A stretch of 19,988 bases of DNA from Solirubrobacterales bacterium (GTDB taxonomy: Bacteria; Actinomycetota; Thermoleophilia; Solirubrobacterales; Solirubrobacteraceae), in NCBI GenBank assembly GCA_025963955.1, contig JAOPZU010000192.1, positions 1-19,988 on the forward strand, given 5' to 3'. Under the pieces are notes generated by a model. That model worked only from the letters and a program-made list of their open reading frames with translations. It was not told the origin of the DNA and did no database searches. The translations under genes were made by a program, and so were the position numbers. Positions within the stretch are counted from its first letter, which is position 1, and every line of letters begins with the position of its first letter. Below are positions 1 through 6,629 of this stretch, piece after piece.

Positions 1-163
1 CGCCGCCGACGCCGAGGTCGCCGATCCGGCCGCCCCGGTCGCCGAGGAGACCCCGGCCGCCGAAGCCGAGGCCGAAGCCCCTGCCGCCGAGGAGGCCCCG
101 GCCGCCGAGGCCGCGGCGCCGGCCGAGGAGAGCCCCGACCCTGAGGAGACGCCCGCATCATGA
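1..163 (+). CDS. rpsE: C-terminal tail of probable 30S ribosomal protein S5 (partial, 5' end outside window)
   Basis: The open frame entering from the left edge ends at TGA 161-163 and shows 53 residues. These are almost entirely Ala, Glu and Pro (13 Glu, 3 Asp, no Lys or Arg), with imperfect repeats of PAAE/PAEE type. No conserved S5 domain is visible. The assignment to S5 rests on position: in the bacterial spc operon rpsE directly precedes rpmD, which follows here with a 4-nt ATGA overlap. An acidic, disordered C-terminal extension is unusual for a basic ribosomal protein. The tail could in principle belong to another protein. The overlap and the GAGGAG at 143-148 suggest translation coupled to rpmD. 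Confidence 0.65.
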   Translation, partial: AADAEVADPAAPVAEETPAAEAEAEAPAAEEAPAAEAAAPAEESPDPEETPAS

Positions 164-342
164 GCGACTTCAAGGTGACCCAGACGAAGTCCAAGAACGG
201 CTCCGACCAGAAGCAGCTCGACACCCTCCGCTCCCTCGGGCTGCGGAAGATCGGGCACACGGTCGAGGTCAAGGACACCCCCCAGGCGCGGGGCATGCTG
301 CACCGCGTCCGGCATCTCGTGAAGGTGGAAGACCATGGCTGA
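160..342 (+). CDS. rpmD: 50S ribosomal protein L30
   Basis: This 60-residue protein has the usual bacterial L30 length. It starts with a KVTQTKS strand, followed by the family motif TLRSLGLRKIGHTVEVKDTP and a C-terminal MLHRVRHLVKVE helix-strand. L30 is a small two-domain protein of the large ribosomal subunit. The ATG at 160 overlaps the upstream stop by 4 nt (ATGA), and the stop at 340-342 lies inside the start of rplO (8-nt overlap), so the three genes look translationally coupled. A GAGGAG sequence at 143-148 is a plausible ribosome binding site about 11 nt upstream. L30 is dispensable in some bacteria, but its place between rpsE and rplO is standard. Confidence 0.95.
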   Translation: MSDFKVTQTKSKNGSDQKQLDTLRSLGLRKIGHTVEVKDTPQARGMLHRVRHLVKVEDHG

Positions 343-835
343 ACCCGAGTACAACGCCGCTGACGTCGGCCTGCACAACCTGAAGCCGGCCCCGGGGTCG
401 CGCAAGCCGCGCAAGCGCGTCGGCCGCGGCCACGGCTCTGGCATGGGCAAGACGTCCGGACGTGGCCAGGACGGCTACGGCTCCCGCTCGGGCGCCAAGG
501 ACCGTGAGCGCTTCGAGGGCGGCCAGATGCCGCTGCACATGCGGATGCGCAAGCTGCGCGGCCCGCACATGAAGAAGTCGATGCCGTTCGAGATGTTCCG
601 CACGCACACGCAGGGCGTGAACATCCAGATGCTCGAGCGTCGCTTCGAGTCCGGTGCTGACGTGACGATCGAGGCGCTCGCCGCCTCCGGTCTCGCGAAG
701 GGCAAGGACGTCCCGGTGAAGATCCTCGCCAAGGGGCAGATCACCAAGCCGCTGAACGTGCACGCGCACAAGTTCAGCGCCGCCGCCAAGGAGGCCATCG
801 AGGCCGCCGGCGGCACCTGCACGATCGTCGCGTAG
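335..835 (+). CDS. rplO: 50S ribosomal protein L15
   Basis: This 166-residue protein is somewhat longer than the roughly 145 residues usual for L15. The N-terminal third carries the diagnostic Gly/Arg-rich rRNA-binding stretch (LHNLKPAPGSRKPRKRVGRG, then GSGMGKTSGRGQDG). The globular C-terminal domain ends in AAGGTCTIVA. Much of the extra length lies in the middle (MRKLRGPHMKKSMPFEM and following). L15 is a late assembly protein of the large subunit. The ATG at 335 is preceded by AAGGTGG, a good ribosome binding site, and overlaps the rpmD stop. It is the last ribosomal gene before secY, from which it is separated by 159 nt containing a strong hairpin. Confidence 0.95.
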   Translation: MAEPEYNAADVGLHNLKPAPGSRKPRKRVGRGHGSGMGKTSGRGQDGYGSRSGAKDRERFEGGQMPLHMRMRKLRGPHMKKSMPFEMFRTHTQGVNIQMLERRFESGADVTIEALAASGLAKGKDVPVKILAKGQITKPLNVHAHKFSAAAKEAIEAAGGTCTIVA

Positions 836-858
836 TCCCTTCCCGGCCCTCGTGGCCG

Positions 859-900
859 ACGACGCGAGCGGCCGTTCCTCCGGGGGCGGCCGTTCGTCGT
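859..900 (+). terminator. GC-rich hairpin between rplO and secY
   Basis: Inverted repeat: ACGAC (859-863) plus GAGCGGCCG (866-874) pairs with CGGCCGTTC (887-895) plus GTCGT (896-900). It has a 2-nt bulge, one or two wobble pairs and a loop of about 12 nt. No T-tract follows. It may be a terminator or attenuator that separates the ribosomal protein genes from secY, which has its own -10 element downstream. Confidence 0.45.
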
Positions 901-979
901 TCCGGGAGCGCGGGGGGTTCCGGTGGCCGGGCGGTGACCCGGCCTGGCCCCGGCGCCGCGCGGGACCTGCTCCCGGCGC

Positions 980-985
980 TACTCT
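980..985 (+). promoter_or_regulatory. -10 element (TACTCT) of a leaderless secY promoter
   Basis: TACTCT fits TANNNT and ends 9 nt before the secY ATG at 995. There is no Shine-Dalgarno sequence and no clear -35 element. The same arrangement recurs before at least nine other unit-heading genes in this window, which supports a leaderless transcript starting at or next to the ATG. Confidence 0.5.
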
Positions 986-994
986 GCACGACTC

Positions 995-2266
995 ATGGTC
1001 ACGACGATCCTCAGCGCCTTCACCGTCGCGGAGATCCGCAAGAAGCTGGCCTTCACGGCCCTGCTCCTCGCGCTCTACCGCATCGGCTCCCACATCCCGG
1101 TCCCGGGCATCGACATCAACGCCGTGGACCAGATCCAGAGCCAGTTCGGCAACGGCGGCGTGTTGAACCTGCTCAACACCTTCAGCGGCGGTGGCCTCAG
1201 CCGCTACGCGATCTTCTCGCTCGGGATCATGCCGTACATCACGGCGTCCATCATCCTGCAGCTCCTCACGGTCGTCGTGCCGTCGCTGGAGAAGCTGCAG
1301 AAGGAGGGCGAGGTCGGCACCGCGCGCATCACGCAGTACACGCGCTACCTCACCGTCGGCCTGGCCTTCGCGCAGTCCATCGGCTACGTCTTCCTCTTCC
1401 GCAGCCTCTCGCCGAACGCGGGCACCCCGGTCATCCCGGTCTTCGACGCGCCGCACGTCTTCCTCATCGTGATCTCGCTCACCGCGGGCACGATGCTCGT
1501 GATGTGGATGGGTGAGCTCATCACCCAGCGCGGCATCGGCAACGGCATCTCGCTGATGATCTTCGCGTCGATCGTCTCCCGCCTGCCGAACGGCCTGCAG
1601 GCCTGGTGGACGAACCCGGATCAGGTCTTCCGCGTGATGATGCCCTTCATCGCCCTGGCGGTCATCGCGGCGATCGTCTTCATCCAGGAGGGGCAGCGGC
1701 GCATCCCGGTGCAGTACGCCAAGCGCGTCATCGGCCGCCGCATGAGCGCAGGCGGCCAGACCTACCTGCCCCTGCGCGTCAACATGGCCGGCGTCATCCC
1801 GGTCATCTTCGCCGCGTCGATCATGGCCTTCCCGCCCACCGTCGGCCAGCTCATCCAGCAGCCGTGGGCCCAGCACATGGCCAACTTCTTCAGTCCGAGC
1901 AAGGCCCCGTACATCGTGGGCGAGACGATCATGATCATCGTCTTCACCTACTTCTACACCGCGGTGACGTTCAACCCGGTGGATCAGGCGGAGAACCTGA
2001 AGAAGTACGGCGGGTTCATCCCCGGCGTGCGGCCTGGCCGGCCGACGGCCGAGTTCCTGGACCGCATCCTGGCCCGCCTGACGTTCCCGGGCGCGCTCTA
2101 CCTGGCGGCGGTCGCGGCCTTCCCGACGATCCTCATCAACTCGACGCAGGCCAACTTCTTCTTCGGTGGCACCTCGCTGCTCATCGTCATCGGCGTGGCG
2201 CTCGACACCATGAAGCAGCTCGAGGCGCAGTTGATGATGAGGAACTACGAGGGCTTCCTGAAGTAG
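995..2266 (+). CDS. secY: Protein translocase subunit SecY
   Basis: SecY is the channel-forming subunit of the SecYEG translocon in the inner membrane. The 423-residue product has the normal length and about ten hydrophobic helices. Visible hallmarks are the N-terminal RKKLAFTALLLALYRIGSHI, the plug/TM2 region (GGLSRYAIFSLGIMPYITAS), the loop GELITQRGIGNGISL, the cytoplasmic loop RRIPVQYAKRVIGR, the QTYLPLRVNMAGVIPVIFA segment and the C-terminal MKQLEAQLMMRNYEGFLK. It lies between rplO and adk as in most bacteria. The gap from rplO holds a hairpin and a -10 element 9 nt before the ATG, so secY probably has its own leaderless promoter besides read-through from the spc operon. Confidence 0.98.
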   Translation: MVTTILSAFTVAEIRKKLAFTALLLALYRIGSHIPVPGIDINAVDQIQSQFGNGGVLNLLNTFSGGGLSRYAIFSLGIMPYITASIILQLLTVVVPSLEKLQKEGEVGTARITQYTRYLTVGLAFAQSIGYVFLFRSLSPNAGTPVIPVFDAPHVFLIVISLTAGTMLVMWMGELITQRGIGNGISLMIFASIVSRLPNGLQAWWTNPDQVFRVMMPFIALAVIAAIVFIQEGQRRIPVQYAKRVIGRRMSAGGQTYLPLRVNMAGVIPVIFAASIMAFPPTVGQLIQQPWAQHMANFFSPSKAPYIVGETIMIIVFTYFYTAVTFNPVDQAENLKKYGGFIPGVRPGRPTAEFLDRILARLTFPGALYLAAVAAFPTILINSTQANFFFGGTSLLIVIGVALDTMKQLEAQLMMRNYEGFLK

Positions 2267-2313
2267 TCCGCGCGGGCACCGGTGCCACGCGGCCGCCCGT
2301 CGAGCGTTCCCGA

Positions 2314-2319
2314 TAGGGT
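2314..2319 (+). promoter_or_regulatory. -10 element (TAGGGT) of a leaderless adk promoter
   Basis: TAGGGT matches TANNNT and ends 9 nt before the GTG start of adk at 2329, the same spacing as at secY. No ribosome binding site is present between the element and the start codon. Confidence 0.5.
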
Positions 2320-2328
2320 CCACCGACC

Positions 2329-3000
2329 GTGTCTGAGCTGAATCTCATCCTCCTCGGCCCGCCCGGCGCCGGGAAGGGCACCCAGGCCGAGCGCCTGACG
2401 CAGGACTTCCCGCTGGCGTACATCGCCACGGGCGACATGCTCCGTCAGGCGGTAGCCGACGGCACGGACCTCGGGGTGAAGGCGAAGACCTTCATGGACG
2501 CCGGTGGCCTGGTTCCTGACGACGTCATCATCGGCCTGGCGCTCGAGCGCGTCGAGGCCGACGACGCCCGCGACGGCTTCCTGCTCGACGGCTTCCCGCG
2601 GACGGTCGGTCAGGCCGACGCCCTGCAGGCGGAGATGGAGCAGCTCGGCCGCAAGATGACGGCGGTGCTGCTCATCGAGGTGCCCGACGAGGACATCGTG
2701 CGCCGCATCTCCGGCCGCCGGACGTCCAGGTCGGGCCGGATCTACCACGTCGAGTTCGACCCGCCGAAGCACGAGGGCCGCTGCGACATCGACGGGTCCG
2801 CGCTCATCCAGCGCGACGACGACAAGCCGGAGACCGTGCTCAAGCGCCTGCAGGAGTACCACGCGCAGACGCACCCGCTGATCGAGTACTACGAGGAGCG
2901 GGGCCTGCTGCGCCGCTTCGACGGGACGCGCTCGCCGACCGAGGTGCACGACCACATCCGTGCGACGGTCGCGACCCTGCGTCTCGAGGACGCGCTCTGA
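2329..3000 (+). CDS. adk: Adenylate kinase
   Basis: Adk interconverts ATP + AMP and 2 ADP in the cytoplasm. The 223-residue protein has the P-loop GPPGAGKGT (residues 10-18, Lys16), the AMP-binding TGDMLR and DGFPRT (87-92) motifs, and a long-form LID domain around 126-167 with RRTSRSGRIYH and QRDDDK. The LID usually carries either four zinc-binding Cys or a polar substitute. Here only Cys152 remains (GRCDIDG), so the LID is probably zinc-free. The start is GTG at 2329, directly giving SELNLILLGPPG. It follows secY by 62 nt, the common secY-adk-map order, but has its own -10 element. Confidence 0.97.
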   Translation: MSELNLILLGPPGAGKGTQAERLTQDFPLAYIATGDMLRQAVADGTDLGVKAKTFMDAGGLVPDDVIIGLALERVEADDARDGFLLDGFPRTVGQADALQAEMEQLGRKMTAVLLIEVPDEDIVRRISGRRTSRSGRIYHVEFDPPKHEGRCDIDGSALIQRDDDKPETVLKRLQEYHAQTHPLIEYYEERGLLRRFDGTRSPTEVHDHIRATVATLRLEDAL

Positions 3001-3040
3001 GCGCGAAGGTCGATCCGGTCCGGCCCGCCCGTCTCGCGTC

Positions 3041-3820
3041 ATGATCATCCGCAAGTCCCCGGAGGAGATCGAGAAGATGGCCGCCGCCGGCGCCATCCAC
3101 GCCCGGACGATGAAGCTCATCGCCGGCAAGGTCCGCGAGGGCATCAGCACCGAGGAGCTCGACGCGGCGGCCGAGAAGTACATCCGCTCTCAGGGCGCTG
3201 AGCCGTCCTTCAAGGGGTACCGCGGCTTCGCCGGGTCGATCTGCGCCTCACCGAACTCGATGGTGGTCCACGGGATCCCGGGGCCGTACCGGCTCCAGCG
3301 CGGTGACATCATCTCCGTCGACATCGGGGTCACGTACGACGGCTGGGTCGCGGACGGCGCGGTCACCTTCCCGGTCGGCCCGATCACCCCGGTGGCGCAG
3401 AAGCTCCTCGACGTGACGGAGGCCTCGCTGTTCGCCGCCGTCGAGCAGTGCCGCGTCGGCAACCGGCTCGGGGACGTCTCGCACTCCGTGCAGCGCGTCG
3501 TGGAGGCGGAGGGCCTCAGCGTCGTGCGCTCGCTCGTGGGTCACGGCATCGGCCGCGCCATGCACGAGGACCCGCAGATCCCGAACTACGGTGAACCCGG
3601 CCGCGGCCCGCGGCTGGAGGCCGGCATGGTCTTCGCGGTGGAGCCGATGGTCAACGCCGGCCGCCACATGGTGCGCATGGGGGACGACGGATGGGCGATC
3701 TACTCGCAGGACGGGTCGCTCGCGGCGCACTTCGAGTTCACCATCGCCGTGACGGAGGCGGGTCCCCGGATCCTCAACCCGTGGCACGAAGAGCTCGCGG
3801 CCGACGCCGCGACGAGCTAG
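3041..3820 (+). CDS. map: Methionine aminopeptidase, type I
   Basis: This enzyme removes the initiator Met from nascent proteins using a two-metal centre. The 259-residue protein starts at ATG 3041 (MIIRKSPEEIEKM, the typical family N-terminus). The frame stays open further upstream, but only by running into adk. All five metal ligands are visible: Asp94 (SVDIGV), Asp105 (VADGAV), His168 (GHGIGR), Glu201 (VEPMV) and Glu232 (HFEFTI). The substrate-binding His77 (VVHGIP) is also present. It lies 40 nt after adk with no clear ribosome binding site or -10 element, so it is probably co-transcribed with adk. In actinobacteria infA usually follows; here it does not. Confidence 0.97.
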   Translation: MIIRKSPEEIEKMAAAGAIHARTMKLIAGKVREGISTEELDAAAEKYIRSQGAEPSFKGYRGFAGSICASPNSMVVHGIPGPYRLQRGDIISVDIGVTYDGWVADGAVTFPVGPITPVAQKLLDVTEASLFAAVEQCRVGNRLGDVSHSVQRVVEAEGLSVVRSLVGHGIGRAMHEDPQIPNYGEPGRGPRLEAGMVFAVEPMVNAGRHMVRMGDDGWAIYSQDGSLAAHFEFTIAVTEAGPRILNPWHEELAADAATS

Positions 3821-3847
3821 CAGACCCGCCGGACATGACGGGCGCAC

Positions 3848-3868
3848 GGCGTCGGGGACGCCCGCTTT
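3848..3868 (+). terminator. Hairpin after map
   Basis: GGCGTC (3848-3853), loop GGG, GACGCC (3857-3862) form a perfect 6-bp stem, followed by CGCTTT and further T-rich sequence (TATCTT). It lies 28 nt after the map stop and directly before the -10 element of the alpha operon. It could terminate secY-adk-map transcription; its left arm occupies the -35 position of the next promoter. Confidence 0.4.
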
Positions 3869-3870
3869 GC

Positions 3871-3876
3871 TATCTT
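3871..3876 (+). promoter_or_regulatory. -10 element (TATCTT) of the rpmJ-rplQ alpha operon
   Basis: TATCTT is the most AT-rich hexamer in the map-rpmJ gap and matches TANNNT. It lies 113 nt before the rpmJ ATG, so the transcript would have about 105 nt ahead of rpmJ, unlike the leaderless units elsewhere in the window. It ends exactly 9 nt before GTG 3886, which opens a 35-codon frame. Confidence 0.5.
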
Positions 3877-3885
3877 GACGAGCCC

Positions 3886-3993
3886 GTGCGCGCTTGGGAA
3901 GTGCCTTGCGTGCGCGCCTCCGCGTCTGGTAGCGGCAGCCTGCAGCGGCAGCCAGAGCCACGTCGTCGGATCAACAGCCGAAAGGGATCATGA
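3886..3993 (+). CDS. Possible 35-codon leaderless leader ORF upstream of rpmJ
   Basis: GTG 3886 lies 9 nt downstream of the TATCTT element, the same spacing as at secY, adk, the patatin gene and the 87-residue gene. The frame runs 35 codons to TGA 3991-3993, overlapping the rpmJ ATG (3990) as ATGA. The predicted peptide begins [18 protein letters not shown] and ends with an Arg-rich [10 protein letters not shown]. It resembles no family I know. The rpmJ ribosome binding site (AAAGGGA, 3981-3987) would lie inside its last codons, allowing translational coupling. Against it: the frame is also open upstream, open frames are cheap at this GC content, and the stretch could simply be an untranslated leader. 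Confidence 0.35.
   Translation: MRAWEVPCVRASASGSGSLQRQPEPRRRINSRKGS
3925..3956 (+). repeat. Direct repeat AGCGGCAGCC inside a small inverted repeat, rpmJ leader
   Basis: AGCGGCAGCC occurs at 3931-3940 and again at 3944-3953. The pair is flanked by TCTGG (3925-3929) and CCAGA (3952-3956), which can pair. The leader RNA may therefore fold here, but no known ribosomal protein leader motif is recognised. Confidence 0.3.
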
Positions 3994-4103
3994 AAGTACG
4001 ACCGTCGGTCAAGCCGATGTGTGAGAAGTGCAAGATCATCCGCCGCCACGGTGCGGTGCTCGTGATCTGCCAGAACCCGCGCCACAAGCAGCGCCAGGGG
4101 TAA
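3990..4103 (+). CDS. rpmJ: 50S ribosomal protein L36
   Basis: This is the smallest ribosomal protein, 37 residues: it starts [19 protein letters not shown] and ends [11 protein letters not shown]. The zinc ligands Cys11, Cys14, Cys27 and His32 are all present, so it is the zinc-binding (C+) form. It binds the large subunit near helices 91-97 of 23S rRNA. ATG 3990 is preceded by AAAGGGA with short spacing. It heads the classical alpha operon genes rpsM-rpsK-rpsD-rpoA-rplQ and is followed 7 nt later by rpsM. In other actinobacteria infA usually stands just before it, but the 169-nt gap here is too short for infA. Confidence 0.96.
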   Translation: MKVRPSVKPMCEKCKIIRRHGAVLVICQNPRHKQRQG

Positions 4104-4110
4104 ATCACGC

Positions 4111-4494
4111 ATGGCACGTATCTCCGGGATCAACATCCCACTCAACAAGCGCGTCGAAGTAGGTCTCACCTACATCTACGGCATCGGACGCTCCACCTCG
4201 AACGAGCTGCTCGCGACGGCCGGGATCTCTCCCGACACGTACGTCCGCGACCTCACCGAGTCCGAGGTCACCAAGCTCCGCGACCTGATCGACTCCGACC
4301 TCACGGTCGAGGGTGATCTGCGGCGCGAGCGCAGCCAGAACATCAAGCGCCTGATGGAGATCGGCTGCTACCGCGGTCTGCGTCACCGTCGCGGCCTCCC
4401 GGTGCGTGGTCAGAAGACGAAGACCAACGCCCGTACCCGCAAGGGTCCCAAGCGCATGTCCGTCGCAGGCAAGAAGAAGGCCGGTAAGAAGTGA
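4111..4494 (+). CDS. rpsM: 30S ribosomal protein S13
   Basis: S13 lies in the head of the small subunit and contacts the P-site tRNA and bridge B1. The 127-residue protein has the family start [26 protein letters not shown], the helix-two-turn-helix region, the motif [28 protein letters not shown] split across about residues 88-115, and a Lys-rich C-terminal tail (GKKKAGKK) that reaches toward tRNA. ATG 4111 is preceded by AGGGG at 4096-4100. The stop overlaps the rpsK GTG by 4 nt. Confidence 0.98.
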   Translation: MARISGINIPLNKRVEVGLTYIYGIGRSTSNELLATAGISPDTYVRDLTESEVTKLRDLIDSDLTVEGDLRRERSQNIKRLMEIGCYRGLRHRRGLPVRGQKTKTNARTRKGPKRMSVAGKKKAGKK

Positions 4495-4889
4495 GCCCCG
4501 CTCCTAAGCGCCCCTCGCGCGGTCGCCGCAAGCCGAAGAAGAACATCCCCATCGGCCAGGCGCACATCAAGACGTCCTTCAACAACACGATCGTGTCGCT
4601 GACCGATCGCGAGGGCAACGTCATCGCCTGGGAGTCCGCCGGCGGCGCCGGCTTCAAGGGCTCGCGCAAGTCGACGCCGTTCGCTGCGCAGGTCACGGCC
4701 GACGCCGCGGCGCGCAAGGGCATCGAGCAGGGCCTCCAGAAGGTCGAGGTCTTCGTGAAGGGCCCCGGCTCCGGTCGTGAGACCGCCATCCGCTCGCTCC
4801 AGGCCGCCGGCCTGGAGGTCACCGGCGTCAAGGACGTCACCCCGCAGGCCCACAACGGCTGCCGCCCCCGCAAGCGGCGCCGGGTCTAA
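4491..4889 (+). CDS. rpsK: 30S ribosomal protein S11
   Basis: S11 is a platform protein of the small subunit near the mRNA exit and the 3' end of 16S rRNA. The 132-residue protein shows the family signatures [35 protein letters not shown] and [20 protein letters not shown], and ends with the basic [12 protein letters not shown]. The start is GTG 4491 in a GTGA overlap with rpsM, so it is likely translated by coupling. The basic N-terminal tail ([15 protein letters not shown]) is typical of bacterial S11. It is the second gene of the S13-S11-S4-alpha block. Confidence 0.98.
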   Translation: MSPAPKRPSRGRRKPKKNIPIGQAHIKTSFNNTIVSLTDREGNVIAWESAGGAGFKGSRKSTPFAAQVTADAAARKGIEQGLQKVEVFVKGPGSGRETAIRSLQAAGLEVTGVKDVTPQAHNGCRPRKRRRV

Positions 4890-4910
4890 GGGCGAAGGGA
4901 ACACCTCACC

Positions 4911-5531
4911 ATGGCTCGAGATACCTCTCCTCAGTGCAAGCAGTGCCGCCGCGAAGGGCAGAAGCTCTTCCTCAAGGGCGAGCGCTGCCTGACCGACAAG
5001 TGCGGCGTCGAGCGCCGCGCGTACCCGCCGGGTGACCACGGTCGTGGTCGCCAGAAGCAGAGCGAGTACCGCGTGCAGCTCCGCGAGAAGCAGAAGGCGC
5101 GCCGCTACTACGGCGTCCTGGAAAAGCAGTTCCGCCACTACTACGAGAAGGCCTCCCGCCAGGAGGGCATCACCGGCGAGAACCTGCTCACGCTGCTCGA
5201 GCGTCGCTTCGACAACGTGCTCGTCCGCCTCGGCTTCGCCGCGTCGCGCCGCCAGGCCCGTCAGCTGATCCGCCACGGCCACTGGAACATCAACGGCCGC
5301 CGGGTCGACATCCCCTCCTACCAGCTCAAGGAGGGCGACGTGATCTCGGTCAAGGCGTCCACGCCGGCCGAGGCCCTCATCCGCGACGCGACCGAGCTCA
5401 CCGCGCAGGTCCCGGCCTGGCTGCAGGCCGACCACGACGCGCTGACGGCGAAGGTGCTGCGCCAGCCCGAGCGGCGGGAGATCACCGCCCCGGTGCAGGA
5501 GCAGCTCATCGTCGAGCTCTACTCCAAGTAG
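4911..5531 (+). CDS. rpsD: 30S ribosomal protein S4
   Basis: S4 is a primary 16S rRNA-binding protein that nucleates assembly of the 5' domain. In E. coli it represses its own alpha operon. The 206-residue protein has an N-terminal zinc ribbon with Cys9, Cys12, Cys26 and Cys31, so it is the zinc-binding form. An S4 RNA-binding domain spans about residues 95-160 ([20 protein letters not shown], then [21 protein letters not shown]), and the protein ends with the conserved [16 protein letters not shown] 4911 follows a purine-rich GAAGGGAA. A strong hairpin separates it from rpoA. Whether it autoregulates this operon through the rpmJ leader cannot be told from sequence alone. Confidence 0.98.
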   Translation: MARDTSPQCKQCRREGQKLFLKGERCLTDKCGVERRAYPPGDHGRGRQKQSEYRVQLREKQKARRYYGVLEKQFRHYYEKASRQEGITGENLLTLLERRFDNVLVRLGFAASRRQARQLIRHGHWNINGRRVDIPSYQLKEGDVISVKASTPAEALIRDATELTAQVPAWLQADHDALTAKVLRQPERREITAPVQEQLIVELYSK

Positions 5532-5542
5532 GACTGCTTCAC

Positions 5543-5580
5543 CCGCTGCGCGCGACGCCCACCTGCGGCGCGCGCGGCGG
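5543..5580 (+). terminator. GC-rich hairpin between rpsD and rpoA
   Basis: CCGCTGCGCGCG (5543-5554) pairs with CGCGCGCGGCGG (5569-5580): 12 bp with one wobble pair and a 14-nt loop. No T-tract follows, so a classical intrinsic terminator is uncertain. It could attenuate transcription, protect an mRNA end or serve as a processing site that sets rpoA levels relative to the ribosomal proteins. Confidence 0.45.
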
Positions 5581-5637
5581 CCAGGACCCGGCGGCCTCCC
5601 TCCTCCGCCTTTGACACGACAGACAGGACCCCTTCTG

Positions 5638-6618
5638 ATGCTCGACTTCCAGGATCCCCGGATCACCAGCGAATCCGTCGAGGAGAACCGCGGCCAGTTC
5701 ACGATCGAGCCGCTCGACCGTGGCTTCGGCTACACCTTCGGCAACTCCCTGCGCCGCGTGCTGCTCAGCTCGCTGGCCGGCGCTGCCGTCACCTCCGTCC
5801 GGATCGAGGGCGTCGCCCACGAGTTCTCCACGATCAAGGGGGTCAAGGAGGACGTCACCGACATCGTCCTGAACCTCAAGGACGTCGTGGCGAAGATGCA
5901 CTCGGACGCGACCGAGATCGAGGCGCCGCTCGTCGTCACCGGACCGGGTGACATCACGGCGAAGGACATCGACCTGCCCGCGGGTGTCGAGATCCTCAAC
6001 CCGGACGTCCACATCGCGACGCTCGAGAAGAAGACGAAGCTCGAGCTGTACCTGACGATCGGCCGTGGCCGCGGCTACCGTCCGGCCGAGGAGAACAAGT
6101 CCCCGGACCAGCCGATCGGCGTCATTCCGATCGACTCGATCTTCTCGCCGGTCAAGCGCGTCGCCTACGCCGTCGAGCAGGCCCGTGTCGGCCAGAAGAC
6201 GGACTTCGACAAGCTGACGCTCGACATCGAGACGGACGGGTCGATCGATCCGACCGCCGCGCTGCGCGAGGCGTCCGAGATCCTCATCAAGCAGCTCGCG
6301 ATCTTCACGGATCCGGAGCGCGTCGAGGAGCTGCGCGCCGGAGTCCCGAGCGTCGGTGGCCTGGACAACGGCGCCGGTGTTGCCGCGGTCAACGGCGGCG
6401 GCAGCGCCGGCGGCCCGATGCACGACATCCTCATCGAGGAGCTCGAGCTCGGCGTCCGCTCCTACAACTGCCTGAAGCGCGCCGGCATCCAGACCGTCGG
6501 CGACCTGATCTCCAAGTCGGAGGGTGAGCTCAACGCGATCCCGAACTTCGGCAAGAAGTCCATCGACGAGGTCATCGAGACCCTCCACGCGCGCGGCCTG
6601 AACCTCCGCGACGACTAG
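5638..6618 (+). CDS. rpoA: DNA-directed RNA polymerase subunit alpha
   Basis: The alpha dimer scaffolds RNA polymerase assembly. The 326-residue protein has the N-terminal dimerisation domain, with the family motif [20 protein letters not shown] near residues 25-43, [15 protein letters not shown] and [10 protein letters not shown] Gly/Ala-rich linker follows at about 239-260. The helix-hairpin-helix C-terminal domain runs from 262: it contains [11 protein letters not shown], whose Arg274 corresponds to the UP-element-binding Arg265 of E. coli, and ends with [15 protein letters not shown] chose ATG 5638 over TTG 5611, because alpha normally starts about 20 residues before ENRGQF and because AGGA at 5625-5628 suits 5638. 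Confidence 0.98.
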   Translation: MLDFQDPRITSESVEENRGQFTIEPLDRGFGYTFGNSLRRVLLSSLAGAAVTSVRIEGVAHEFSTIKGVKEDVTDIVLNLKDVVAKMHSDATEIEAPLVVTGPGDITAKDIDLPAGVEILNPDVHIATLEKKTKLELYLTIGRGRGYRPAEENKSPDQPIGVIPIDSIFSPVKRVAYAVEQARVGQKTDFDKLTLDIETDGSIDPTAALREASEILIKQLAIFTDPERVEELRAGVPSVGGLDNGAGVAAVNGGGSAGGPMHDILIEELELGVRSYNCLKRAGIQTVGDLISKSEGELNAIPNFGKKSIDEVIETLHARGLNLRDD

Positions 6619-6629
6619 GACCCAGATCC

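Noticed and set aside
269..2323. Long minus-strand open frame antisense to rplO and secY (684 codons)
   Set aside because: Composition is Arg/Asp/Gly/His-rich without any domain. It exactly opposes well-conserved genes; such frames are common when GC is this high.
3821..3989. A hidden or truncated infA before rpmJ
   Set aside because: The gap is too short, and none of its frames shows IF1-like OB-fold sequence.
5611..5616. TTGACA, a perfect -35 consensus just upstream of rpoA
   Set aside because: The hexamer at the right spacing (5634-5639) is TCTGAT and would start transcription inside rpoA; AGGA at 5625-5628 shows an operon-internal ribosome binding site instead.
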